A stretch of 64,000 nucleotides of DNA from CAWJLE01 sp963843645 (GTDB taxonomy: Bacteria > Chloroflexota > Anaerolineae > DAOTYC01): positions 248,001 through 312,000 of the forward strand of contig CAWJLE010000001.1 in NCBI GenBank assembly GCA_963843645.1, in the 5' to 3' direction. Position 1 is the stretch's first letter; every line of letters begins with the position of its first letter. Shown here piece after piece: positions 9,299 through 16,892 of this stretch. The notes beneath the pieces are model-generated. The model worked only from the letters and a program-made list of their open reading frames with translations, was not told where the DNA came from and ran no database searches. The position numbers and the translations under genes are program-made.

Positions 9299-9720
9299 AG
9301 CGGCACATCCTCCACGACTCCATCCAGAACCAGTTGGACGAGCACCGACTGCCCAATCCGTTCCGCCTGTGCGACCATAGCTCTGAACTCACTCTCCGGC
9401 AGAAAGGCGGTTCTTTCATAACGATGTTCCGGCTTCCATTGCGACAGGCCCCCGGTTCCGGGAACGGCTATCGGCACGGGATACCGGCGAGACGCGCGAT
9501 TGAGCACGACGGCCATCTCCAAGGCATCTCCGGACAGGGCAGGCAGGTCGTGTCCCAGATCGCGCACTGAGACGGTCGGCTGAGTAACTTGCAGCAGGGC
9601 TTTCAGCGAGCACTCGGCGATATAGCCGGCCAGATAGGCGGCCTCCTGCCAGCGTGCGGCCGCAGCCAGAAACTCAACGTTGTCCCAGTGGCGTGCGGCG
9701 GCCGACGCGAAGTCTTCCAA
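9295..9720 (-). CDS. HEPN-domain protein, first gene of the cassette
   Basis: A 141-residue all-helical protein. AYLAGYIAECSLKALL matches the conserved helix of HEPN proteins (GYxxExxLKALL), followed by LGHDLPAL, the usual H(D/N)L turn, and WKPEHRYE near the end. The R-x4-6-H ribonuclease motif of toxin-type HEPNs is not obvious: the nearest is RDLGH, with spacing three. It may therefore bind a partner or nucleotide instead of cutting RNA. The start is TTG at 9720, with GGAGG seven bases upstream. The stop overlaps the start of the KGGVGR ATPase (ATGA, 9295-9298). Confidence 0.72.
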   Translation of the reverse strand: MEDFASAAARHWDNVEFLAAAARWQEAAYLAGYIAECSLKALLQVTQPTVSVRDLGHDLPALSGDALEMAVVLNRASRRYPVPIAVPGTGGLSQWKPEHRYERTAFLPESEFRAMVAQAERIGQSVLVQLVLDGVVEDVPL

Positions 9721-9809
9721 GGAGAGTCCTCCATTGTATCATTCTTACGCGACTGACTATATTGTACCACATTCCGCCGCCGTAGTTGCTTCGGCTCGGG
9801 CCAGCGAGG

Positions 9810-10235
9810 CTACTCCAGGCAGCGCACCCAGGTCAGCGTTGCGCTGACCGCCTGGTGCAGCCGGCGATCAGCGGTCCACAGCTGGGCGCCCAGGCGCTCG
9901 GCCAGGGCCAGGTAATGGGCATCGCAGACGGCGGGCAGGGCGAATTGCCGCGCCATGACCATGGCCCGGCGATGCAGGTCGGCGTCGCCGTGGAGTGAGA
10001 CCTGCATCTCCAGCGCAATGTCCAGGGCCTGAGCGGCGTCTTCCGGCGACAGGTCGCCCCGCCGGACGTAGCGATACAGGGCGTTGCCGACCTCGTAGTA
10101 GAGCAGCGTCGGAGCCGCCAGAGCATATCCCGTTGTGTGCCAAGTTTGCCACAGGGCCGGCAGGGGCGATTGCCGGGACGCGCCCAGCACAAACTGCACG
10201 ACCCAACTGGCGTCAAGGCAGATCCAGCTGCTCAT
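9810..10235 (-). CDS. vapC: PIN-domain toxin VapC
   Basis: Predicted Mg-dependent endoribonuclease toxin. It shows the PIN acidic pattern: ICLDASWVVQF (first Asp), YYEVGNAL (Glu) and VCDAHYLALAERLGAQLWTADRRL (two later Asp). The start MSSWICLDAS at 10235 is preferred to one seven codons upstream because PIN toxins begin almost at the first strand. The reading frame starts inside the end of the antitoxin gene (23-base overlap), the normal antitoxin-first arrangement. Confidence 0.88.
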   Translation of the reverse strand: MSSWICLDASWVVQFVLGASRQSPLPALWQTWHTTGYALAAPTLLYYEVGNALYRYVRRGDLSPEDAAQALDIALEMQVSLHGDADLHRRAMVMARQFALPAVCDAHYLALAERLGAQLWTADRRLHQAVSATLTWVRCLE

Positions 10236-10524
10236 CGCGCTCTTCCCGCGTCTCACGAATGACCTCTGCCGGCGGCGGCAAGGGCCGTCCGCCCCGCCGG
10301 GTGTCGATCCGATCCGCCAGATCGAGCGCTTTCTGCAGCGTCTGCTCCCAATCGTGGCCCGGTTGGCACGCCTTGAGCCGTTCGTATTCCTCCAGGGGGA
10401 GGACCGCCACCTGGGGCTTGCCGTCCCGTTCCACGATCACGGCCTCCCGGCTTTCGACGACCCGCCGCAGCAGCTCCCCGAAGTGGATGCGGGCCTCCGT
10501 GGCGCTGATCACGCGCTTCATCAT
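10213..10524 (-). CDS. Phd/YefM-family antitoxin partner of VapC
   Basis: A 103-residue protein starting MMKRVISATEARIHFGELL, typical of prevent-host-death antitoxins (SATEAR...LLRRV), then EAVIVERDGKPQVAVLPLEEYERL. The charged C-terminal tail would wrap the toxin. It should bind the operon's promoter and repress it; an imperfect inverted sequence ATCGATCGATTGATCCATCGAT lies just upstream of its start (about 10539-10560) and could be the operator. It overlaps vapC. Confidence 0.88.
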   Translation of the reverse strand: MMKRVISATEARIHFGELLRRVVESREAVIVERDGKPQVAVLPLEEYERLKACQPGHDWEQTLQKALDLADRIDTRRGGRPLPPPAEVIRETREERDEQLDLP

Positions 10525-10801
10525 GGCTTCTGCTCCTCATCGATCGATTGATCCATCGATCATATTATCCGCTCGTTTGCGGCGAAAGTCAAGGCGCCGG
10601 TGCTTGCAGCAGAAGCCGCCGTGGTGCTTCGACATGCGGCCCGGTATAAACCGTCTCCCTATTGCTGACCACAATGCGGAGGAAGGACAGCATTGACACC
10701 GGGATAAGAGGCATCGACACTCGCCCTGGTGAATCTCCACTCCGGGGCAGTGCTGTTCGCACACGAGCCAGCAAGGCGAACATACTCTCTTTCGCGAGAC
10801 C

Positions 10802-11209
10802 ATGACTACAGACGAGCAGGCGTACAACCTCCTAGATTTGGTCTTGAACCGTTACCAAGAGGAGATGCGGCAAGCCCGCAACGTGTTGTGTTCACAAACG
10901 CCGAGATACTGGCCTAAGGAGAAGATTGGTCTGAAATCAGCGCTCCGTGACCGCGTAAACCGATATGACTTCATTGCACTCTTGGCCCAAAGCATTGTGA
11001 GGTTACTCCCCGTTACCTGTTATCCTGCGTTGCGCGGGACCCACTTCTCTTTTGGCGACGTGGACTGTCTCTACACGACTGGGTACATTGCGGAGTTGAA
11101 GCAGTTTCACAGTGTCCACCTTCCTTCGCCCTTGCGGATCGCCGAACATATAGGTCACGACACTCCAAGGGAGACATTGCTCTTGGATTTGCTCATTCTC
11201 CCAGGATGA
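10802..11209 (+). CDS. Hypothetical protein, the only plus-strand gene in the defence island
   Basis: A 135-residue open frame beginning MTTDEQAYNLLDLVLNRYQ. The first 60 residues look helical and charged; the rest has LPVTCYPALRGTHFSFGDVD and a short Leu-rich end. No family is recognised. It is divergent in strand from all neighbours and lies in less GC-rich DNA, which may mark a separate acquisition or a remnant. Coding status is moderately supported only. Confidence 0.4.
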   Translation: MTTDEQAYNLLDLVLNRYQEEMRQARNVLCSQTPRYWPKEKIGLKSALRDRVNRYDFIALLAQSIVRLLPVTCYPALRGTHFSFGDVDCLYTTGYIAELKQFHSVHLPSPLRIAEHIGHDTPRETLLLDLLILPG

Positions 11210-11417
11210 ATTGGAGTTCGTCCCGTCTCGGCGGACTTTGGTCGATCACCCTGAAATTCTCGCGAATGATCGCGGACATCATTTGGGAGATTCCAGAAGA
11301 TCACGAGCCCACACCAATTTCAAGTTTTACATGTAGATCCGTTATTGACTGTAGGGAACACTAGTTGTCGCAAGCGTAGTCTCTGTGCCCAATCGTCTGT
11401 TACGCGGATGTGCAACA
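11210..11417. other. Intergenic, no supported feature
   Basis: About 200 bases of lower-GC sequence with no good open frame, hairpin or repeat copy seen. Confidence 0.5.
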
Positions 11418-11888
11418 TCAGAATGACCATCCCTCTCGCTCCATAAGTCCCTCTAGGCTGGTGCAGTCGACGGCGAAACGTTCGCATACGTTGGGAATAC
11501 GAATGGCGTCATCCTTTCGGTTTTCCTCGGTGACAACGCAAGCTCCCCTGAGCTTGGCCACTGCGATGACCCATGGGTCCGCAATCGGCCCATTTTTCAG
11601 TCGCCTACTAGGCGGAACTAGGAGCCGACCCTCCGGTTCCGAGAATATTTCCCTCACGAACTTCGTCTCTTCGCTGCCTGGCGTCAGAAATAGGCATCTA
11701 TTCTCGTCGATCCACTGTTTGACGTGTGGTTTTGTGTTGTGATTGTCCAGCTCGCGGAAAACCTCACGAACTGACAGAATCCTGGCGTCCGAGACGCAAC
11801 GGTTGAGCCGTTCCCAGAATGATGGGAATCGAGTCGGGAAGTAGTGGCTGAGGACGATGAATGGACTCGTGTCGAATACATAAATCAT
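11418..11888 (-). CDS. PIN-like protein (DUF4411 type), partner of the ImmA/IrrE protein
   Basis: 156 residues: MIYVFDTSPFIVLSHYF gives the first PIN Asp, SVREVFRELDNH a conserved Glu, and GPIADPWVIAVAKLRGACVVTEE the C-terminal acidic pair. DUF4411 proteins are PIN-fold and usually sit beside an HTH-ImmA/IrrE gene, as here: its ATG overlaps the stop of that gene (ATGA, 11885-11888). This looks like a toxin-antitoxin-style pair in which the upstream protein regulates the nuclease. Confidence 0.78.
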   Translation of the reverse strand: MIYVFDTSPFIVLSHYFPTRFPSFWERLNRCVSDARILSVREVFRELDNHNTKPHVKQWIDENRCLFLTPGSEETKFVREIFSEPEGRLLVPPSRRLKNGPIADPWVIAVAKLRGACVVTEENRKDDAIRIPNVCERFAVDCTSLEGLMEREGWSF

Positions 11889-13057
11889 GATGTCGATGCC
11901 TTCCCTAGCCAGTACTGCTCAAGGTTGGAGACGTTCTTGACCTTGACGTTCAGGTAATCGGCTAGTTGTTCCAAAGTGCAGTGGCGGTTGTAGTAGCTGT
12001 TGAAAGCCATCCCCAAGAACTTGTCGCCGAGGTAGGTAGCCTGTGTGGCATAGTAGTTGCCGCCCCCTGACCTGCTCTGTCTGCCTCTGTGATACTCCGC
12101 CAACCACTCTGCAGCTTTGGTCTCGTAATAGGCCTGATCGACGATGCCACGGCCAAGCAGTCTGCGCAGAACGACCTCTCGACTCACGTGGTAACGCTTG
12201 GCAAGTCGGGTCGCCGTCTGGTCAGGCAATTCCCCGCAGGGAAGCTGGCGCTCAAAGTCCGAAGATGGCACTAGAAACTCGGCGGTAAATGCATTGCAGA
12301 ACACTTCGATGTCCCGCGCTGCCCCGTCAAGCTGGTCAATGTAGTGGTCATTGTCCATGGTGATGCCACTCGTGCCAAGCAGCAAATGTGCCAATTCGTG
12401 GAAGAGGCTGAACTGTTGTCGAGTCTTTGCAGTGCCATTGTTGATGTAGACAACGGGGAATTCGTCGTCAATCAGGCAGAAGCCTGAAACGCCTTCATGT
12501 TTGAACGAACGTTTGAAGACAAAGACGCCTTTGGCTTCAACAGCCGCGCGCCAATTCTTGAAGGCATCATCATCGCTCTTCCACCCAATCTGGGTCTCGA
12601 GCGGTACGCTCAAATAGCCACGCACGACGGCCGCGGCATGATCGACACCAAGGTTCGTGTTGATCGACAAATCACGGAAGATTTTCTTCTCGCTCGGGTT
12701 CGTTCCATCGCTCAACTCCCGCAACGCGATCTGCATCGCAGTTGCTTCCCGGAGAGCGTATCGTGTGTCTGGAAGCAGAGCCTCAATTTCCAAGTCCGGC
12801 AGGGTACGGAAAGACGCGCGGATGGCGGGTTCGTCCGGTGGTTCGGGGAAAAAAAAGAGCGCGATCGGCCGCTTGTAGAGCCGATCGGCGAGCTGTTCGA
12901 GCTGGAAGTAGGTCGGTACGGCTTCACCGGCCTCCCAGCGCCGTATCTCATCAGGTTCACGTTGGAGCTGTTGTGCGACTTCGGCGAACGAGTAGCCTGC
13001 TTGCTCCCGCGCCCATCTTAGCAGTACTGGATTGACTCCTTCGGCGTGGATCGTCAT
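11885..13057 (-). CDS. HTH-XRE / ImmA-IrrE family metallopeptidase
   Basis: The N-terminal XRE helix-turn-helix covers about residues 5-60 (LLRWAREQAGYSFAEVAQQL... IRRWEAGEAVPTYFQLEQLA). A central zinc-protease domain has FHELAHLLLG (HExxH) and a later acidic ligand region (AFTAEFLVP). The C-terminal part carries KRYHVSREVVLRRLL. ImmA/IrrE proteins cleave repressors or act as antitoxins; here it is coupled by ATGA to a PIN protein. The start is taken at MTIHAEGVNP (13057), because the 27 residues before it do not resemble the family. The Mrr-like gene ends about 100 bases upstream on the same strand. Confidence 0.85.
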   Translation of the reverse strand: MTIHAEGVNPVLLRWAREQAGYSFAEVAQQLQREPDEIRRWEAGEAVPTYFQLEQLADRLYKRPIALFFFPEPPDEPAIRASFRTLPDLEIEALLPDTRYALREATAMQIALRELSDGTNPSEKKIFRDLSINTNLGVDHAAAVVRGYLSVPLETQIGWKSDDDAFKNWRAAVEAKGVFVFKRSFKHEGVSGFCLIDDEFPVVYINNGTAKTRQQFSLFHELAHLLLGTSGITMDNDHYIDQLDGAARDIEVFCNAFTAEFLVPSSDFERQLPCGELPDQTATRLAKRYHVSREVVLRRLLGRGIVDQAYYETKAAEWLAEYHRGRQSRSGGGNYYATQATYLGDKFLGMAFNSYYNRHCTLEQLADYLNVKVKNVSNLEQYWLGKASTS

Positions 13058-13155
13058 TTCCGCTCTGCTCCCGACCAGCATGGTGAGACCAACGGACCGC
13101 GTTCTCTCAAAGCGTCTGCCTTCAAGATTCTGTTGCAAACGCGAACAGTAAAGAC

Positions 13156-14088
13156 CTAGTTGGCTCTCGCAGCGAGATACTCAACCGCTCCATAAAAGGC
13201 CCGACCGTCGAGGTTGAGCTTCTCGACTTTGGCAAGGATAAACTCTCGAAGATCAATCGTTCCACACAATGTGGTGCGAAGATCATATCCTTCCATCAGG
13301 ACAATGGACTTCTCTGGGTTTTGCTTCAGAAGTAGGGGGACGTTGTCCGACCAACCGTTGATCGAAAGGAAGAATCCCATAGTCTGCTTGCCGGATCGAT
13401 CTACCTGCCCCTTGAGTCCGTCGAGTTCTCGAATGTCCGCCAGCTTCTCCCTCCAGCGGCATTCGACAAGGTAGTGCCAGCCTTCGAGCTTAAAAGCGCC
13501 ATCAATTTGTTCCGCGCCTTGATTGCGGGTAAAGGGGCGAACCAAGGTAATTTCGAAGAGGTCGAAGGTTGCGCGCAGCAGTTCTTGCAGTAGATAACCA
13601 CGACGTTGGTGATCGTCTGAGCGCGCAAGTTCGTCGAACATAGCGAGAAGCAAATCGCGGTGCCGTTCGGACTCAGCCGCCTCTTCTCGCTGGCGCTCTT
13701 GCTCTTCGCGCTTTCTCTGCTCGGCACGACGAGACTCCTCCGTCTCAATCTGTCGGAGAATCTCCGCCGCTTTTTGCACGGTCGCCCGTGCGGCGTACTC
13801 ATCGTGGGCGAGATGAAAACTGGTCCACGAAGCAGCGATTTCGATAATTGCACGGACCGTAGCGCCGCCATCCGGCCTCTTTGCGACCGCGTCGAGAATC
13901 AGCGGCGCCATCTGTCTCTTGGATAGCCGCTCGCCGGTGCTTTCATCGCATTGGAGAAGCACCGGCTGGTAGATTTCTGGCGGAACGCCGGCCGGTTTGA
14001 GGATGAGATTAACCATGGCTTGACGGACGTTAACAAGTGTCGCGATTACTTCAATTGCAGTTCGCTGTTCCTCTACGCCGATATCCAT
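13156..14088 (-). CDS. Mrr-like restriction endonuclease-fold protein
   Basis: About 310 residues. The N-terminal half is helical, with a long charged coiled-coil (RRAEQRKREEQERQREEAAES). The C-terminal half has a PD-(D/E)xK pattern: EQIDGAFKLEGWHYLVECRWR, in which the last position is Arg where Mrr enzymes have Lys (ExR instead of ExK). It lies 26 bases after hsdS on the same strand, so it may be a co-transcribed extra nuclease of the type I locus. The start is placed at ATG 14088, eight bases after GGAGAGG; ATG 14094 is possible. The Lys-to-Arg change could lower activity or be a family variant. Confidence 0.75.
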   Translation of the reverse strand: MDIGVEEQRTAIEVIATLVNVRQAMVNLILKPAGVPPEIYQPVLLQCDESTGERLSKRQMAPLILDAVAKRPDGGATVRAIIEIAASWTSFHLAHDEYAARATVQKAAEILRQIETEESRRAEQRKREEQERQREEAAESERHRDLLLAMFDELARSDDHQRRGYLLQELLRATFDLFEITLVRPFTRNQGAEQIDGAFKLEGWHYLVECRWREKLADIRELDGLKGQVDRSGKQTMGFFLSINGWSDNVPLLLKQNPEKSIVLMEGYDLRTTLCGTIDLREFILAKVEKLNLDGRAFYGAVEYLAARAN

Positions 14089-14114
14089 GGACATCACCTC
14101 TCCTTGGCGTGCAG

Positions 14115-15290
14115 CTATGTAGCACCTACTCGCGGCAGTCCGCCCCGAAACGCGCGGTCAAGGACCGATGGCAGCAAGCCATCAATGCTTTTCTGAACGG
14201 CACTGTGCGTAGAGCGAATGCGCGCCAACTTGCTCTGTACTTCATTGAACCACCGTTGTTGCGCAATCGATGGCACAGGCACCTCGATTGCGGCGAGGAA
14301 CTTCAGGCCGAGAGTGCGGTTTCGCCCTGCGCCTCCGGGCGACGCCTGCCCAAGTTGCCGCAAACCTTCTTCAGTTAAGAAATGAAAACACAAGAAGTCG
14401 GCTGTCGCAAGCTCAGGGACGGGAACGCAGGTGAGGAAGCGATGCGAACCAATTCGCCCAACATCATCACCGCCTGCAACAGCGACTGCACCTTCCCACG
14501 CAAAGACGATATTGAAAAGGAGATCTCCTGGTTCGACTTGGAACACCTTCTTTCCACCCAAGTCAATCCCAGAAACAGGCGGCTTGTGAAAAACGCCATT
14601 CCCAAACGAACGGATCCCAATTTCTCGATAGTGACTGTCGGGAAGAACCTCGATCGGTCGGCGACAGAGTGGCCCAACCGTCTCCATAGGAAGTCGCGGA
14701 GCATTTCTCGCAATCCTCCCATAGAGCGACAGCAACACTCGTCTCGCGAATTGCTCGCTCTGATCGATCTCCCGCCTCGCCTCTTCAAACCGCGACGCCA
14801 GCGCCTCGATCCGCGCGACGATCCGCTGTTGTTCCTCAAGAGGAGGGAGCGGCATGTGCATCGCCAGAAGTCTCTCTTCCTTCAGCCGATTCCGACTCGT
14901 CGGTGTACCGCCCGTGCTCAAGCCCAGCGCCTCTTCCCACACCGACGCTCGGCTGAAGTACTGCGCAAGGTATCGTGGTTCAAGCAGCCCATCCCTTATC
15001 TTGAAACAAGGGAACTCGCCAGAGACGTAACACCCCCCGTTGTCCTTGGTCGCGACAGCAAATGACCCCTTCCAAGCAAAGAGCCGGTTGTAAACGAAAT
15101 CACCCTCCTCGACCCGAAACAGCTTGTTCGCCATAATCGCCGATCCAAGACGGACATCCTTCACGTACAGCCCTTCCGCATACCAATGAGCACCCAATAT
15201 CCGGTAATTCTTGTCCGGTTCCAACCGTTCTGGCCGGCTAATTGGCATCAACAACTCTCCCAACGCGACCTGTGGCCACGGTGCGCTCAT
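14115..15290 (-). CDS. hsdS: Type I restriction-modification specificity subunit
   Basis: A 391-residue DNA-recognition subunit. It has the two-TRD layout: the first half starts WPQVALGELLMPISRP and ends in PPLEEQQRIVARIEALASRFEEA (conserved helix), and the second half starts LPMETVGPLCRRP and ends QQRWFNEVQSKLARI. The start ATG (15290) overlaps the hsdM stop by ATGA. The frame is intact, unlike its two partners. The TRDs give no readable target site without comparison. Confidence 0.88.
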   Translation of the reverse strand: MSAPWPQVALGELLMPISRPERLEPDKNYRILGAHWYAEGLYVKDVRLGSAIMANKLFRVEEGDFVYNRLFAWKGSFAVATKDNGGCYVSGEFPCFKIRDGLLEPRYLAQYFSRASVWEEALGLSTGGTPTSRNRLKEERLLAMHMPLPPLEEQQRIVARIEALASRFEEARREIDQSEQFARRVLLSLYGRIARNAPRLPMETVGPLCRRPIEVLPDSHYREIGIRSFGNGVFHKPPVSGIDLGGKKVFQVEPGDLLFNIVFAWEGAVAVAGGDDVGRIGSHRFLTCVPVPELATADFLCFHFLTEEGLRQLGQASPGGAGRNRTLGLKFLAAIEVPVPSIAQQRWFNEVQSKLARIRSTHSAVQKSIDGLLPSVLDRAFRGGLPRVGAT

Positions 15291-16855
15291 TCCGGGTCCT
15301 CCGCGAGGAGCGCCTTGATCTCGGCCATCAGCTCCATGATGCGCGCTTCCTTGCGCAGGATGTCCTCCACGAGCTGCTCGGGCGGCAGGTGCTCCAGGTC
15401 GTCGGAGCGGTTCGGGTTCTTGACGTCCAGGTTCACGGAGGCGAGATTCCCGCCCCCGTTGTACTTCAGCACGTCCGCGGCGCGGACCGGCCATGCGCGC
15501 TCGGTCTCCCGCCGGTTCCCCCACCAGGCCAGGCAATCCGCAAATTCCTCGTATTGCAGCGGCTGCGTTTTCGTGTAGCCCTTGCGCCCTTCCGGCAGCG
15601 GCTGCTCGTAGTACCAGATGTCGTCTGTCGGGCCGGAGCGGTCGAAGAACAGCAGATTCGTCGGAATGCTCGTGTAGGGGGCAAACACCCCATTCGGCAG
15701 CCGGACGATCGTATGCAGATTGAACTCTTTCAGCAGCTCCTCTTTGATCCGCGCCGCCACACCGTCGCCGAACAGCGTGCCGTTCGGCACGACGACGCCC
15801 GCGCGCCCCGGCCGTCGGCTGCCGGCGCAGCTTGCGCATGATGAGCTGCAGGAAGAGCAGCGCCGTCTCGGACGTCTGCTTGTCCGCCGGGAAGTTGTCG
15901 CGAATGCCGCGCTCCTCCTCGCCGCCGAATGGTGGGTTCGTCATGATCACGTCCACCCGATCGCGGTCGCCGATCTCGCGCAGGGGCATGCGCAGGCTAT
16001 TGCCGGGATCGATCTGCGGATACTCCAGCCCATGCAGCAGGAGGTTCATCTGGCACAGGAGGTACGGCAGCGACTTGGCTTCACCGCCGACAGGGAGCTT
16101 TTCTGCAGCGTCTCGCGGTCCTGGACCGTCTCGGCACTGCTCGTTCAAATGATTGAATGCCTCGACGAGGAAGCCGCCCGTGCCGCAGGCCGGGTCGAGC
16201 ACGGTTTCGCCCAGGCGCGGATCGATCACCTGCACCATGAAGCGAATGACCGGCCGTGGCGTGTAGAACTCGCCGGAATCCCCCGCCGCGTCGCGCATCT
16301 CGCGCAGCATGCGACTCGTACAGCAGGCCCAGCGTGTGAATCTCGTCGGTCGAGCGAAGTGGATGCCGTTGACCTTGTTGATCACGTCCCGCAGCAGGTA
16401 GCCGCTCTCCATGCGGTTGCTCGATTGCGGAAGACGTTCGCGATGACGTCGCGCCGGTCGCCGCCGTTGTCGCTCTGAAGCGACCGCAGGTAGGCGAAGA
16501 GGCCCGGCGCCCGGCTGCCGTCCGGTCGCACTGCTTCATCCTGGTTGATGAACGCGATCAGGGCATCCCCCGTAATGCCACCGTTCTCGTTCGCGCCCCA
16601 ATCCCGCCAGCGGTACGGGGGGTCGATCGACGGCTCGGTAGCGAGCGCCGCTAAGAAACGCCTCCTGCTCGTCGGATCTGCTCCGAGTCATCGAGGAACT
16701 TGAGGAACAGGATCCAGGTGAGCATCGGCAGGCGGTCGAGCGTCGCCGTTCAGCCCCTTGTCCTTCCGCATGATGTCCCGCGCCGATTTGATGACACTGC
16801 CCAGTTGTTGCGCGGTGGTCAGGTTGCCATTCGATTTCGGTTTTGTCCGTGCCAA
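15287..16855 (-). CDS. hsdM: Type I restriction-modification DNA methyltransferase subunit (several frameshifts)
   Basis: About 522 residues when repaired. The N-terminal part reads TTG-start LARTKPKSNGNLTTAQQLG, then DRLPMLTWILFLKFLDDSEQ and PYRWRDWGANENGG. AdoMet motif I is LDPACGTGGFLVE and the catalytic motif IV is MTNPPFGG, marking an N6-adenine methylase. The C-terminal part is MPNGTLFGDGVAARIKEEL ... EIKALLAEDPE. At least four to five single-base shifts occur (about 16750, 16690, 16640, 16330-16440 and 15830). The TTG start at 16855 is inferred from the conserved N-terminus. It is coupled to hsdS by ATGA. The indels are probably assembly errors, but a decayed gene cannot be excluded from this sequence alone. 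Confidence 0.85.
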
Positions 16856-16892
16856 TGGTTATCCTCAGAATGAGATATTGGAGAGCATCCGG

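Noticed and set aside
14115..16412. HsdM-HsdS fusion protein
   Set aside because: The long open frame is an accident of an hsdM frameshift; the true hsdS begins at an ATGA overlap at 15290, and the HsdM C-terminus continues in another frame.
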